A stretch of DNA of 37,072 nt from the NCBI GenBank assembly GCA_029932385.1, contig JAOZQE010000007.1:1-37072 (forward strand). The letters are read 5' to 3'. The DNA is from a bacterium (GTDB lineage: Bacteria; Desulfobacterota; Anaeroferrophillalia; Anaeroferrophillales; Tharpellaceae). Of the stretch, positions 7,538 to 16,169 are shown in pieces (the first letter of the stretch is position 1; every line of letters starts with the position of its first letter). A program made the translations under genes and the position numbers. A model generated the notes under the pieces. That model ran no database searches. It saw nothing but the letters and a program-made list of their open reading frames with translations, and was not told the DNA's origin.

Positions 7538-9835
7538 TTAGAAGAAGCTCCCGATCGAGAAATCCCAGACGTTGTCTTCTTCGTCGTCTTCGGGGCTTAA
7601 GTTAAAGCCCCACTCAATCCGCAGGGGTCCCATTGGTGATTTCCAGCGAATCCCGAAACCGACACTGTGCCGGAGATCGAAACTTAAATTTTCATTATCA
7701 TTGAAAGCCTTACCGGCATCGTAGAAAACTACTCCCTTAAGACCCATATTCTCAATCAGAGGGAAAATCCATTCCGCACTTAAAATCAGCTCTTTGGTAC
7801 CACCGATAACATCGCCATTTAGATCTTCCGGTCCGGCTTCACCGAAATCAAAACCGCGTACGGTTTGCAGGCCCCCGACATAGAAACGTTCGTAGAGAGG
7901 CAGATCCTGGCCGCTATAGCCATCGGCATAGCCGACGCGGCCCCAGAAATGAAAAGCACTCTCCCACTTGAAGGGATAGAATTTGTGCCCTTCAAGGATG
8001 ACTTTGTAGAAGTCATTATCAAAGCCTAAAGGGCCACCCGCCAGAACCACCGTTCCCTTAACTTTATAGCCTCGAGTCGGAAAGAGATAGTTGTTGCGTT
8101 TATCGCGGCTCAGCGTAAAGTAGACTTGGCTGGTTTCAGTGGTTCCCTCTTCATCCTTAAGATATTCTGAGGCGCTGCGGCTGACATTGTAGACCTTCAC
8201 TTTCTCCCAGCGGTATCCGGTTGACCAGCTTGTATACTCGTCAATCGGTTTGCCGAAGTGGACTCTGAAACCCTGCTGGGCCGTGTCGTAGGCATCATAT
8301 TCATAGTCTTCGTTATAGACATTTACCCCGGCACTCATATCCATGTCAAGGAAGTAGGGGTCGGTCAGGCCGAGATTGTAGAACTGGCGGGCGCCTGAAA
8401 GCTCAACATTGAAAGTCGCATCAAGACCTTTACCCAGCCAGTTCGGCTGAGAGATGTTGGCAACCCCGATAATGCTGTCAACCGTACTGTAGCCGAGCCC
8501 GATGCTGAAACTTCCGGTTGAGCCTTCAACCACATTGACGTTTACATCAATGGTTTCATCGTCATTCTGGACAGTCTGGATATCCGCTTCTGAAAAGAAC
8601 TGGGTATTATTGATCCGCTCCCGGCTCCGTTTGAGAGCTGAGCCGCTGAAAAGATCCCCTTCAGCGAAACGCAGCTCCCGGCGGATAACTTTGTCCCGGG
8701 TTTTGGTGTTGCCCGCGATATTAATCCGTCCGAACAGGAATTTTGTTCCCCGATTAATATGGTAGGCAACACTTATCTGGCGTTTTTCCTTGTCGATGCT
8801 GGTTTGTGGATCAATATCAACATAAGCATGACCGCGGTCGGCAAAAAAAGTCGAGAGGGTTTCAATATCATTCTGCAGTTTAAGATTGCTGAAAGTCTCA
8901 CCCGGTTGTCCCTGGAGAATCATAACCAGACTGTCGGTTGTTTCGTCTTCACCCTCCGGATCTATGACCTCAACCTTACCCATGGTGAAGACTTCACCCT
9001 CATCGATATTGAAATCGAGATAGATCCATTTGCGATTTTCATCAAGGGTTATTTTTGGTTTACTGACTTTGACCTGAACATATCCTTGACTCAGATAGAA
9101 TGATTTAAGTATCTTGGAATCATTGGCCAGTTGCTCCTGGTTGAGAACTCCGGCATCGGTAATCCAGGTCAGGAAAAAACTGTAGGTTTTGGTCTGGAGT
9201 TTACGTCGCAAAGACCATGAGCTGAATTCGTCATTACCGTGAAAGCGGATCTCTTTGACGTAACATTTCGGCCCCTCATCAACCAGAAAAATTAGTTGCA
9301 CCCGATTTTTACCGGCTTTAATCGTTTTAGTGGTGATGCGTATGGAATAGAAGCCTTCGTTCCGGTAGAAAGCTTTCATTTTGGCCACACTTTCGCCCAG
9401 TTTTTCCTCGTTCAGAATACTGAAGGTGTGCAGGGTTATCTCTTTGAGTAACTCTTTGCGTTTTATCTCGTTGTTGCCCTTGATGGTGATTGTACTGATA
9501 GTTGGTTTTTCAGTCACAATCAGAGCCACTTCGACTCCATCACCGACACGCTTAAGATTGACCATCAGGTTGTCAAAGAACCCCAGACTGTAAAGATCTT
9601 TCAGATCCTGATCAAGAGTTTCTTGTGATAACGGTTCACCGGTTTTAGTCTGCATCTTATCGGTGATCGTATCTTTGGTTACCTTCTTATTGCCGAGGAC
9701 AATGATCGAGTTGACGGGCAGGTTGGCAAATGCCGTATTGTCGGCCCAACAAAATTGCGGAGCTGTGAGCAGGGTCGCAATGATCAGCAGCAACCAAGGG
9801 GAAATGAGCCAGTTGAAGGTTTGTTTTTGGTTCAT
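7538..9835 (-). CDS. bamA: Outer-membrane protein assembly factor BamA
   Basis: BamA is the central Omp85-family subunit that folds beta-barrels into the outer membrane. The protein has 765 residues: a signal peptide (cleavage near CWA-DN), five POTRA domains over roughly residues 35-425, and a 16-strand barrel ending in the terminal aromatic signal ...FSIGSFF. The loop-6 VRGF motif is intact (QTVRGFDFGEAGP). The gene lies 2 bases after lolD and 97 bases ahead of skp. The gap may allow separate expression of skp. TamA is the nearest alternative, but five POTRAs and the skp/lipid A neighbourhood favour BamA. Confidence 0.95.
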   Translation of the reverse strand: MNQKQTFNWLISPWLLLIIATLLTAPQFCWADNTAFANLPVNSIIVLGNKKVTKDTITDKMQTKTGEPLSQETLDQDLKDLYSLGFFDNLMVNLKRVGDGVEVALIVTEKPTISTITIKGNNEIKRKELLKEITLHTFSILNEEKLGESVAKMKAFYRNEGFYSIRITTKTIKAGKNRVQLIFLVDEGPKCYVKEIRFHGNDEFSSWSLRRKLQTKTYSFFLTWITDAGVLNQEQLANDSKILKSFYLSQGYVQVKVSKPKITLDENRKWIYLDFNIDEGEVFTMGKVEVIDPEGEDETTDSLVMILQGQPGETFSNLKLQNDIETLSTFFADRGHAYVDIDPQTSIDKEKRQISVAYHINRGTKFLFGRINIAGNTKTRDKVIRRELRFAEGDLFSGSALKRSRERINNTQFFSEADIQTVQNDDETIDVNVNVVEGSTGSFSIGLGYSTVDSIIGVANISQPNWLGKGLDATFNVELSGARQFYNLGLTDPYFLDMDMSAGVNVYNEDYEYDAYDTAQQGFRVHFGKPIDEYTSWSTGYRWEKVKVYNVSRSASEYLKDEEGTTETSQVYFTLSRDKRNNYLFPTRGYKVKGTVVLAGGPLGFDNDFYKVILEGHKFYPFKWESAFHFWGRVGYADGYSGQDLPLYERFYVGGLQTVRGFDFGEAGPEDLNGDVIGGTKELILSAEWIFPLIENMGLKGVVFYDAGKAFNDNENLSFDLRHSVGFGIRWKSPMGPLRIEWGFNLSPEDDEEDNVWDFSIGSFF

Positions 9836-9837
9836 AT

Positions 9838-10500
9838 CTAAAGTATCTGTCCGTTTTCTATGGTAATAGTTCGGTCCATTTTCGCTGCCAGCCGCTGGCT
9901 GTGGGTGACCAGTAAGAGGATTGTGTTAAACTCCCGGTTGCACTCTAAGAGCAGGTCAACAATCTCGTCGCTGGTTCCAGCATCGAGGTTGCCGGTTGGT
10001 TCATCAGCAAGCAGAGCCTGCGGTTGCATGATCAGCGCCCGGGCCAGAGCAACCCGCTGCTGTTCGCCGCCGGAAAGCTCGCCCGGTTTGTGTTTTTTAC
10101 GTTGCTCAAGCCCGACCTTTTGCAATAGTTGCGTTGCTTTTTCCCGAGCGAGAGGAGTTGAATCACCATTGATCAGAGCCGGAGTCATGACATTTTCCAA
10201 AGCGGTGAATTCCGGCAACAGGTGATGGAACTGAAAGACGAACCCTAATGCCTGATTGCGCCATTTTGCCAGTTCATATTCAGATTTACTGAAAATATCT
10301 GTACCGGATACCTTGATTGTGCCACTGCTGGGTTTGTCCAGTGAACCGATAATCTGCAGCAGGGTGCTTTTCCCGGCCCCGGATTCGCCGCAGATAGCGA
10401 TTCTCTCCCCGGTTTTAATCGTAAAGTCGACTCCTTTAAGGACAGGAATCTCCCGTTTGTCGAGGAAGAAACTTTTTTTCAGGGCTACCGCTTCTATCAT
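9838..10500 (-). CDS. lolD: Lipoprotein-releasing ABC transporter ATPase LolD
   Basis: This is a MacB/LolD-type ABC ATPase of 220 residues. It has Walker A GESGAGKST (about residues 38-46), a Q-loop in FVFQFHHLLPEFTALENV, the signature LSGGEQQR, Walker B ALLADEPTGNLD and an H-loop in LLVTHSQRLA. The LLPEFTALENV stretch is characteristic of LolD. With LolC/E it extracts mature lipoproteins from the inner membrane and hands them to LolA. The gene follows lolC after 113 bases and lies directly upstream of bamA, joining lipoprotein export to barrel assembly. Confidence 0.93.
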   Translation of the reverse strand: MIEAVALKKSFFLDKREIPVLKGVDFTIKTGERIAICGESGAGKSTLLQIIGSLDKPSSGTIKVSGTDIFSKSEYELAKWRNQALGFVFQFHHLLPEFTALENVMTPALINGDSTPLAREKATQLLQKVGLEQRKKHKPGELSGGEQQRVALARALIMQPQALLADEPTGNLDAGTSDEIVDLLLECNREFNTILLLVTHSQRLAAKMDRTITIENGQIL

Positions 10501-10613
10501 GAGAAACCCGGCCTGAAGTTGTTACAGGTTCTTAGATGCCGGTTGTCATTCGCGGCCTGAGCTGTCCGGATGACTTGATTTCCGGTGAAGATTGATGACG
10601 ACATTAAAGGTTC

Positions 10614-11846
10614 CTATTCGTAACGCAAAGCTTCTGCCGGGAGCAGGCGTGAAGCACGATAAGAGGGATAAAGGGTCGCGATGAAAGCTAGTACCAGTGA
10701 GAGGGCCGCAGTTGCTGCCAGATGAAAGAGCTGCAGGTCTACTGGTAGTGAGGTTTCAAAATAGTAGACATCTCCCGGTAGAGTGATGAAATCATAGCGT
10801 TTCAGTAACTCACAGATAATCAGTGACCCGGCAAGTCCCAGCAGAGTGCCAGCAAAGCCGATAATCATTCCTTCCCAGACAAAGATACGCATAACTCTGG
10901 AGGCGGAGAGACCCATGGTTTTTAAAATGGCAATCTCTTTATGTTTTTCCATGACCACCATAATCAGAGTGGAAATTATGTTGAAAGCGGCCACCATGAT
11001 AATCAGGGCCAGGATTATAAACATCGTTATCCGTTCAAGTTTCAAGGCCGCAAAAAGATTGCGGTTCATGCTGATCCAGTCCCGAGCCCAGTAGGGGTAG
11101 GCGAGTTCCTGTTGAATCTCCTTTGCGATTTCACCGGAGTCGTAGATATTTGTAACTTCAACCGCAATTCCAGAGACCTGAGCCGGCAGGGCAAAAAATT
11201 TCTGGGCCGCGGCCAGAGTCGTGTAGCCCAGAGCCGAGTCGTATTGATACATGCCCGAAGTGTAAGTGCCGATAACCGAAAAACGCTGCATTCGGGGAAT
11301 CAGACCCAACGGGGTCGGTGAGCCGCTAGGGGCAACCAGACGCAGATTGGAACCCGGTTTGACACCAAGATTTTTTGCCAGCTCACTGCCCAGTATGATC
11401 TCCGGGGACGAATTTTTGTTCTCTTTGCCGGTCGAAAAATAGTGGCCGTCGACCAGCATTCCCTCAAGCTTTTTACGGAGCGGATCGTGATTCTGGTCGA
11501 TCCCCCGGATTCCGGCACCGCTGACCTGTCGGCCCCGGGTCAACATCGCCTGACTCAGGATAAAAGGGGCGGCCTCTTTAACGCCGCTCAGTTTACTTAT
11601 AGTTGTCGTCAGGCTTTCGTAGTTTTTAATCGCACCACCGTATTTCATCACCATGATATGCGCGGTGTTGCCTAATATCTTTTTTTTCAACTCCTTTTCG
11701 AAGCCGCTCATGACAGCGATGACCACCACCAGAGCCATTACTCCCAGAGCTATTCCCATAATTGAGATCAGCGAGATCAAGGAGATGAATACCTGCTTGC
11801 GCCGCGCCAGAAGATGACGCAGGGCGACGAAAAGTTCAAACCTCAA
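10614..11846 (-). CDS. lolC: Lipoprotein-releasing permease LolC/LolE
   Basis: This FtsX/MacB-like permease has 410 residues: one N-terminal transmembrane helix (about 20-45), a periplasmic domain (about 50-265) and three C-terminal helices (about 270-400). The opening FELFVALRHLLARRKQ is diagnostic for LolC/LolE. Only one permease gene is present, so the complex is probably homodimeric (LolF-like), as in many non-enteric bacteria. The start is TTG at 11844-11846, 3 bases after the lysS stop; the family N-terminus begins exactly there, which supports the unusual start. It partners with the downstream LolD. Confidence 0.92.
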   Translation of the reverse strand: MRFELFVALRHLLARRKQVFISLISLISIMGIALGVMALVVVIAVMSGFEKELKKKILGNTAHIMVMKYGGAIKNYESLTTTISKLSGVKEAAPFILSQAMLTRGRQVSGAGIRGIDQNHDPLRKKLEGMLVDGHYFSTGKENKNSSPEIILGSELAKNLGVKPGSNLRLVAPSGSPTPLGLIPRMQRFSVIGTYTSGMYQYDSALGYTTLAAAQKFFALPAQVSGIAVEVTNIYDSGEIAKEIQQELAYPYWARDWISMNRNLFAALKLERITMFIILALIIMVAAFNIISTLIMVVMEKHKEIAILKTMGLSASRVMRIFVWEGMIIGFAGTLLGLAGSLIICELLKRYDFITLPGDVYYFETSLPVDLQLFHLAATAALSLVLAFIATLYPSYRASRLLPAEALRYE

Positions 11847-11849
11847 AGT

Positions 11850-13346
11850 TTAAGCCTGTTCCGGTTTGAGAAGTGGAAAAAGAATGACGTCGCGAATCGA
11901 TGCTGAATCGGTGAAAAGCATTACTAACCTGTCAATCCCGATGCCTTCACCCGCAGTCGGGGGCAGACCATATTCCAGGGCTCGCAGGTAATCGGCATCA
12001 AACTGGTGAGCTTCCAGATCACCGGCGGCTTTATCCTGAAGCTGTTGTTCAAAACGGGCCTTCTGGTCAAGCGGGTCATTGAGTTCGGAAAAAGCGTTGG
12101 CCATCTCCCGGCCGGCGATGAAAAGCTCAAATCTGTCGACAACCTCGGGATTGCTGTCATTGCGCCGGGAAAGGGGTGAAATCGCCACCGGATAGTCGGT
12201 GATAAATGTCGGCTGAATAAGCTGTTCTTCAACCTTTTCATCAAATAGTTTCATCAGGCATTTTGCGTGACACTCCCGCTCCAGGGGTGCCATTTCCAAT
12301 CCCAGTTTATCAATTATTGCGAGAGTCTTTTCATGGCTGTCGAGTTGGGCGGCATCAATCTCAGCATATTTTTCAATAGCCTCAATTACGGTAAGGTGAT
12401 CCCAGGGTGCGGTAAAGGTTATCTCCTGACCCTGGTAGTTAATAGTATCACTGTCGTTCAGGGTTCGGCAGATTGTGGTGAAGAGCTCTTCAGTGATGCT
12501 CATCAGGTCGAGATAAGTGGCATAGGCCTGATAGAATTCAATCATCGTAAATTCAGGGTTGTGTTTTATCGAAATACCTTCGTTGCGGAAGTTACGGTTA
12601 ATCTCGAAAACTCTTTCGAAACCGCCGACCACCAGCCTTTTAAGATAGAGCTCCGGGGCAATACGCAAATTCAGGTCAAGGTCCAGGGCGTTATGATGAG
12701 TTGTGAACGGCCGCGCCGCAGCCCCGCCGGCAACGGCCTGCATCATCGGGGTTTCGACCTCAAGAAATTCTCTCTCTTTGAAGAAATCTCTAATCGTATC
12801 AATGATGATGGTTCTTTTGATGAAGGTGTCGCGAACTTCCTGATTAACAATCAGATCGACGTAACGCTGCCGGTAGCGGGTTTCAATATCTTTCAGGCCG
12901 TGCCACTTCTCCGGTAGCGGCCGCAGCGATTTGGTCAGAAGTCTGATTGCGTCTGCCTGAACCGTTAACTCACCGGTTCTGGTTTTAAAAATCGTACCGC
13001 TGACTCCCACGGTATCACCGATATCAAGAAGTTTGAAAACTTTGTAGTTATCATCACCGACCAGATTCTTGCGGATATAGGCCTGAATCTTGCCGCTGCG
13101 ATCCTGCAGGTGAATGAAGGCCGCTTTGCCGAAGGTTCTCAAGGAGACAATACGTCCAGCGATGGTCGCCGCGGGAGAATTCTCTGCCAGATTCTCCGCT
13201 TCAATTTCATTGTATTCAGCAAGTATGGCTGCGGCGGTGTTGGCAGGGGTGAAATCGTTAGCAAAAGGGTTGATTCCTAAGGCTCTGAGCTCTTCCAGCT
13301 TTTTTATGCGTTGCTGGCGTAAACTATTTTCGTTGTCCTGGGTCAT
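11850..13346 (-). CDS. lysS: Lysyl-tRNA synthetase, class II
   Basis: This is a class II lysyl-tRNA synthetase, 498 residues, the standard length. An N-terminal OB-fold anticodon-binding domain covers roughly residues 60-150 (IAGRIVSLRTFGKAAFIHLQ). The catalytic core contains motif 1 (DTFIKRTIIIDTIRDF), motif 2 around FRNEGISIKHNPEFTMIE, and motif 3 GEGIGIDRLVMLF at the C-terminus. It charges tRNA-Lys in the cytoplasm. The gene is 3 bases upstream of lolC, an arrangement common in deltaproteobacteria, so a housekeeping synthetase is cotranscribed with envelope assembly genes. It is not a PoxA/EpmA paralogue, because the N-terminal domain is present. Confidence 0.96.
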   Translation of the reverse strand: MTQDNENSLRQQRIKKLEELRALGINPFANDFTPANTAAAILAEYNEIEAENLAENSPAATIAGRIVSLRTFGKAAFIHLQDRSGKIQAYIRKNLVGDDNYKVFKLLDIGDTVGVSGTIFKTRTGELTVQADAIRLLTKSLRPLPEKWHGLKDIETRYRQRYVDLIVNQEVRDTFIKRTIIIDTIRDFFKEREFLEVETPMMQAVAGGAAARPFTTHHNALDLDLNLRIAPELYLKRLVVGGFERVFEINRNFRNEGISIKHNPEFTMIEFYQAYATYLDLMSITEELFTTICRTLNDSDTINYQGQEITFTAPWDHLTVIEAIEKYAEIDAAQLDSHEKTLAIIDKLGLEMAPLERECHAKCLMKLFDEKVEEQLIQPTFITDYPVAISPLSRRNDSNPEVVDRFELFIAGREMANAFSELNDPLDQKARFEQQLQDKAAGDLEAHQFDADYLRALEYGLPPTAGEGIGIDRLVMLFTDSASIRDVILFPLLKPEQA

Positions 13347-13463
13347 AGTAAAATATACCTGATGTAAATTTAATGATTTATGGGGCTCACAACTGGAAAG
13401 TGCTGGCGTTCTGGTTTATTGGTGCCCGGTTTTCAGTCGGTTGCTTGATATCCAGCTCATTGC

Positions 13464-14264
13464 CTAATTAGAGTTGTTGATCCGCTTAAGCTCTTTAGTG
13501 GCCTGGTCAGCAAAAGTGCCTCCGGGTGCCAGTTTCAAGAGATGCTCAAAAGCTTCAACGGCTTTATTCTTTTCCCCGCTGGCTTCTTCTATTTTTCCGA
13601 TTTGCAGCCAGACTCCGGGATGATCCGGAGAAATCTGCTGAGCTTCATCAATCTCTTCACGGGCAAGTGTGAGACGATCAGTGGCAAAATAGAGCCGGCT
13701 CAGTTCGTAGTGAGAGGGGAAATAGTCCTTATTGAAACTGATCGCCTTATTATAGCACGCCTGTGCCTGCAGGTTTTTATCCTGCAACCGATAGAGGTTG
13801 CCGAGGTTGTGATAAGCTTTTTCCGGAGTATGGTAAAGAGAGTTGCTGCCAGCTTTTAAAAACTCAGTTTCAGCGAGGGCGAACTTTTTCTGCTGCATAT
13901 AGATCGTACCCAGAGTGTTGTGGGCTTCAGCGAACCCGGGATCCATGACCAGAGCGTCTTTAAGTTTGATGATCGCTTTGTCGGGATCATTCTCAACCAG
14001 TGCGACTAGAGCGCCAAGATAGCGGGTGCGTTTGTCAGCAATTCCGGCTTCATTGACCTTATCCAGTCCGGTTTTTACCAGGTCGTAATCGCGGGCATTA
14101 AATGCATTAAGCAGATTTTCATAAAATTGTTCCGAAAGTTCACGCTTTTCCGGCTCCTTGGTGGAGGAACCGGCACAACCGAAAATGGTTAGTAGGCAGC
14201 ACAGGAGCAGAAAAAAGGTTATGGCTCTTCCGGGTCTGGGTAAACTGTTATTTAATGTTGACAT
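13464..14264 (-). CDS. TPR lipoprotein, PilF/PilW-like
   Basis: This is a tetratricopeptide-repeat lipoprotein, 266 residues from the ATG at 14264. The signal sequence ends in a lipobox (LLTIFGC, with the Cys about 30 residues in), so the protein is probably anchored in the outer membrane and faces the periplasm. About five TPR units follow (for example DPGFAEAHNTLGTIYMQQ and EKAYHNLGNLYRLQ). The layout resembles PilF/PilW, which assembles the type IV pilus secretin, but no pilus genes are nearby, so the role is open. A GTG at 14282 would add six residues, but a TATAAT lies between the two starts, suggesting transcription begins close to the ATG. A minus-strand terminator lies just upstream. 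Confidence 0.8.
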   Translation of the reverse strand: MSTLNNSLPRPGRAITFFLLLCCLLTIFGCAGSSTKEPEKRELSEQFYENLLNAFNARDYDLVKTGLDKVNEAGIADKRTRYLGALVALVENDPDKAIIKLKDALVMDPGFAEAHNTLGTIYMQQKKFALAETEFLKAGSNSLYHTPEKAYHNLGNLYRLQDKNLQAQACYNKAISFNKDYFPSHYELSRLYFATDRLTLAREEIDEAQQISPDHPGVWLQIGKIEEASGEKNKAVEAFEHLLKLAPGGTFADQATKELKRINNSN

Positions 14265-14285
14265 GGCAATATTATTATACACCTG

Positions 14286-14341
14286 AAAAAAAGATAAGCC
14301 CTCAATCGCCGGTCAGAGTTTGTTGAGGGCTGTGATTTGTA
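14286..14341 (-). terminator. Terminator after the YfgM-like gene
   Basis: Perfect 9-base arms AGCCCTCAA (14297-14305) and TTGAGGGCT (14333-14341) form a hairpin. On the minus strand it is followed by TATC and a run of seven T. It ends the transcript of the gene at 14434-15117 and isolates the TPR lipoprotein gene. Confidence 0.8.
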
Positions 14342-14433
14342 AGTATGACTGTATGTTGCGGCCGGCCATGTCAAAATTATGAGTCAGTCGTTCGGGGCTG
14401 TTCGCAAATTCGCAAATTAAAGTTGTATTTGGA

Positions 14434-15117
14434 TTATGATTTGGCGTTATTACGCAGGCTGAGCAGACGTTCTTCGGCCCAGGGTTTAAAAAATGAGCGC
14501 TGCAGAAGCTGAATCATATTTTCATAAGTCGCAATTGCTTTTTCCGGTTGATTGCTCTTTTCGTAACTCAGTCCTAAAAGAATATAAAGGTCTTCATTGA
14601 GGAAGCTCTGTTCAGTCTGCATACCTTCCAGAATAGAGATAGCATCGGCATATTTTTCCTGCTGGAAATTAATTGACGCGACTCCGAAATTTTGCAGGTC
14701 TTTGAGGTGGCGGTCGACACTGCTGGTACTGCTCTGGTAGGTGGTCGCAGCTTCATCAAGTTTACCGGCCCGGTATTCCTGATTTGCCATGAGATAGTTG
14801 GCGACCGGTCCGACAATGGTGCCGCTGTAGGATGCGAGAATTGCTTGTAACGGTTCCTGTACTGCAGCAATCGCAGTACCCGGTTTCTTCTCGATAGTCA
14901 GCACGGCTTGATTAAGCAAGTGCCGGGCATCTTTATCTCGGTCGCTGATGTACCAGAAACTGCCGATAGATGCTATGCCTACGGCAACCAGAACAACTAC
15001 TGCGATTGATATGAGCTTGCGATGTTTATTTGCGTAGTCGAGAGCTGAGTAGGTGGTTTTGACGAAAGCATCGGGTTCACGGAGCTCCCGGCGGACAGAT
15101 ATCTTTCCTTTAGACAT
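14434..15117 (-). CDS. YfgM-like membrane-anchored TPR protein
   Basis: This is a single-pass membrane protein of 227 residues: about 33 cytoplasmic residues, one transmembrane helix (about 35-56, LISIAVVVLVAVGIASIGSF), then a periplasmic helical region with TPR character. The layout matches the YfgM/TPR_21 family, which works near the Sec translocon and periplasmic chaperones in enterobacteria. The start is an ATG at 15115-15117 with GGAGAG a few bases upstream. The gene is flanked by terminators on both sides and appears monocistronic. Function is inferred from architecture only. Confidence 0.75.
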   Translation of the reverse strand: MSKGKISVRRELREPDAFVKTTYSALDYANKHRKLISIAVVVLVAVGIASIGSFWYISDRDKDARHLLNQAVLTIEKKPGTAIAAVQEPLQAILASYSGTIVGPVANYLMANQEYRAGKLDEAATTYQSSTSSVDRHLKDLQNFGVASINFQQEKYADAISILEGMQTEQSFLNEDLYILLGLSYEKSNQPEKAIATYENMIQLLQRSFFKPWAEERLLSLRNNAKS

Positions 15118-15250
15118 TTTCTAACTCTCTCCTTTGTAAAAAGTTGCGCAAAATTAAGGGGTTGTGTAGATGAAAAAAAATTATAATAAAGACTTGAAAA
15201 GACTAATTTTACAAACCTCGCACCTTTATCACAGGAGGACGGATGAAGCA

Positions 15251-15295
15251 ATGAAAATCGTTTTACTTTATGTCTTAGCGGCCGATTCCAACTAA
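15251..15295 (+). CDS. Possible 14-residue micropeptide
   Basis: This is a 15-codon frame (MKIVLLYVLAADSN) that starts inside the stop of a three-codon frame MKQ at 15243-15254 through an ATGA overlap. It is preceded by a consensus AGGAGG ribosome-binding site at 15233-15238. Nothing in the peptide identifies it. It may be a leader, a toxin-like micropeptide or chance. The evidence is limited to the ribosome-binding site and the terminator that follows 30 bases later. Confidence 0.2.
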   Translation: MKIVLLYVLAADSN

Positions 15296-15324
15296 ATTTG
15301 AGGCGAGCCGAAAAACGGCGGATC

Positions 15325-15370
15325 AAAAAAAGCCCAACATTATAATTAAAAATGTTGGGCTTTTTTTTAA
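15325..15370. terminator. Bidirectional rho-independent terminator
   Basis: A 17-bp perfect inverted repeat (15325-15341 with 15351-15367), with core GCCCAACATT/AATGTTGGGC, has an A-run on the left and a T-run on the right. It can act on both strands. On the minus strand it ends the histone-like gene. Confidence 0.88.
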
Positions 15371-15476
15371 TTTATCGACAATCTTTCCAGTTTGCAGGTT
15401 GTTAGACAATATAGTGAGACTGAATCAGCTTTTAAGCAAACCCGCTCAAACAACCTGCTGTGGCAGAAGTTGTAGC

Positions 15477-16007
15477 TTAGGCTTTATCCTTCTTCACGGT
15501 CTTGGCCTTAGTCTTAGACGGAGCGGCTTTTTTACGCGGAGCTTTGGGTTTTACTTTAACCGCCCCATCTTTTTTAGCCTTGGCCGGACTCTTTTTTACC
15601 TCTTTCTTTACTGCCGGTTTAACCTCGGCGGCTTTGGCTTCAGCTTTCGGTGTCGGGGTACTGGCTGCGCTGGTGTCGGCAGTGGCGGGTATATCCTTTT
15701 TCTGATCCTCGTCCTCGGTGCCGAGATCCTCCGACGGATTTTCGGCTTTTATTTCGTTGATCTCATCAATCAGCATCTCCTGTTCCTGGTCAAGATCTGC
15801 AATCGTCAGCAGAAGCTGGGAAATCTCATCCTTTTCCCAGATATCTTCATCCTGTTGCAGGGCTTTGAAAATGTAGATTCTTTCACCCAGATGGCGCAGC
15901 TGTAATTTGCGGCGGTTACTGATTGCCATGAGTTTAGCTTTGCGACTGCCCATTCGGCACAGCCTGCCGATTTGATAATTGATCTTCTCGAATGTGGAAT
16001 TGGCCAT
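15477..16007 (-). CDS. Protein with coiled-coil head and histone-H1-like Lys/Ala tail
   Basis: This 176-residue protein has two parts. Residues 1-90 form a charged helical head (GRLCRMGSRKAKLMAISNRRKLQLRHLGERIYIF, given here as separate segments GRLCRMGSRKAKLMAI and RRKLQLRHLGERIYIF) that looks coiled-coil. Residues about 105-176 are low-complexity Lys/Ala/Pro (KKSPAKAKKDGAVK, APRKKAAPSKTKAK), like the tails of bacterial H1-like proteins, and are probably disordered and DNA- or RNA-binding. I do not recognise the head. It is divergent from kdsB, with a 162-base AT-rich region between the starts. A nucleoid or nucleic-acid role is inference from composition. Confidence 0.7.
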   Translation of the reverse strand: MANSTFEKINYQIGRLCRMGSRKAKLMAISNRRKLQLRHLGERIYIFKALQQDEDIWEKDEISQLLLTIADLDQEQEMLIDEINEIKAENPSEDLGTEDEDQKKDIPATADTSAASTPTPKAEAKAAEVKPAVKKEVKKSPAKAKKDGAVKVKPKAPRKKAAPSKTKAKTVKKDKA

Positions 16008-16169
16008 ATCTAGTTATCCTCCGCTAAATTATTTGCGGTATTAGGTAATAAAAAGCTGAATACTTGTCAAGTTTTTTATTTTCGGGTTGTGTTTATTTTT
16101 TTTCCGTGTAAATTAGGAGAGTTCTGAATTGGTGCGCACAAAAATTTTTGGATTAAAGTATTTTTTATC

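Larger units (their letters stand above)
15118..15476. other. Intergenic region with possible short plus-strand transcript
   Basis: These 359 bases hold the promoter region of the minus-strand YfgM-like gene and a bidirectional terminator. On the plus strand there is a TATAAT at 15182-15187 with a poor TTGTGT at 15162-15167, a strong AGGAGG at 15233-15238, two tiny overlapping ORFs (15243-15254 and 15251-15295), and a small GCCG-A5-CGGC hairpin just before the terminator. A transcript of about 175 nt (15194-15370) is possible. No known RNA family was recognised. Confidence 0.35.

Noticed and set aside
15251-15295. tmRNA tag-like peptide (contains LAA)
   Set aside because: The frame does not end in LAA, there is no tRNA-like acceptor structure around it, and the transcript is too short for tmRNA.
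14997-15326. 109-codon minus-strand frame over the YfgM-like start
   Set aside because: It overlaps the start of a well-supported gene in another frame and crosses into the intergenic region. Its Lys/Arg/Ser/Phe-rich sequence is typical of a chance frame.
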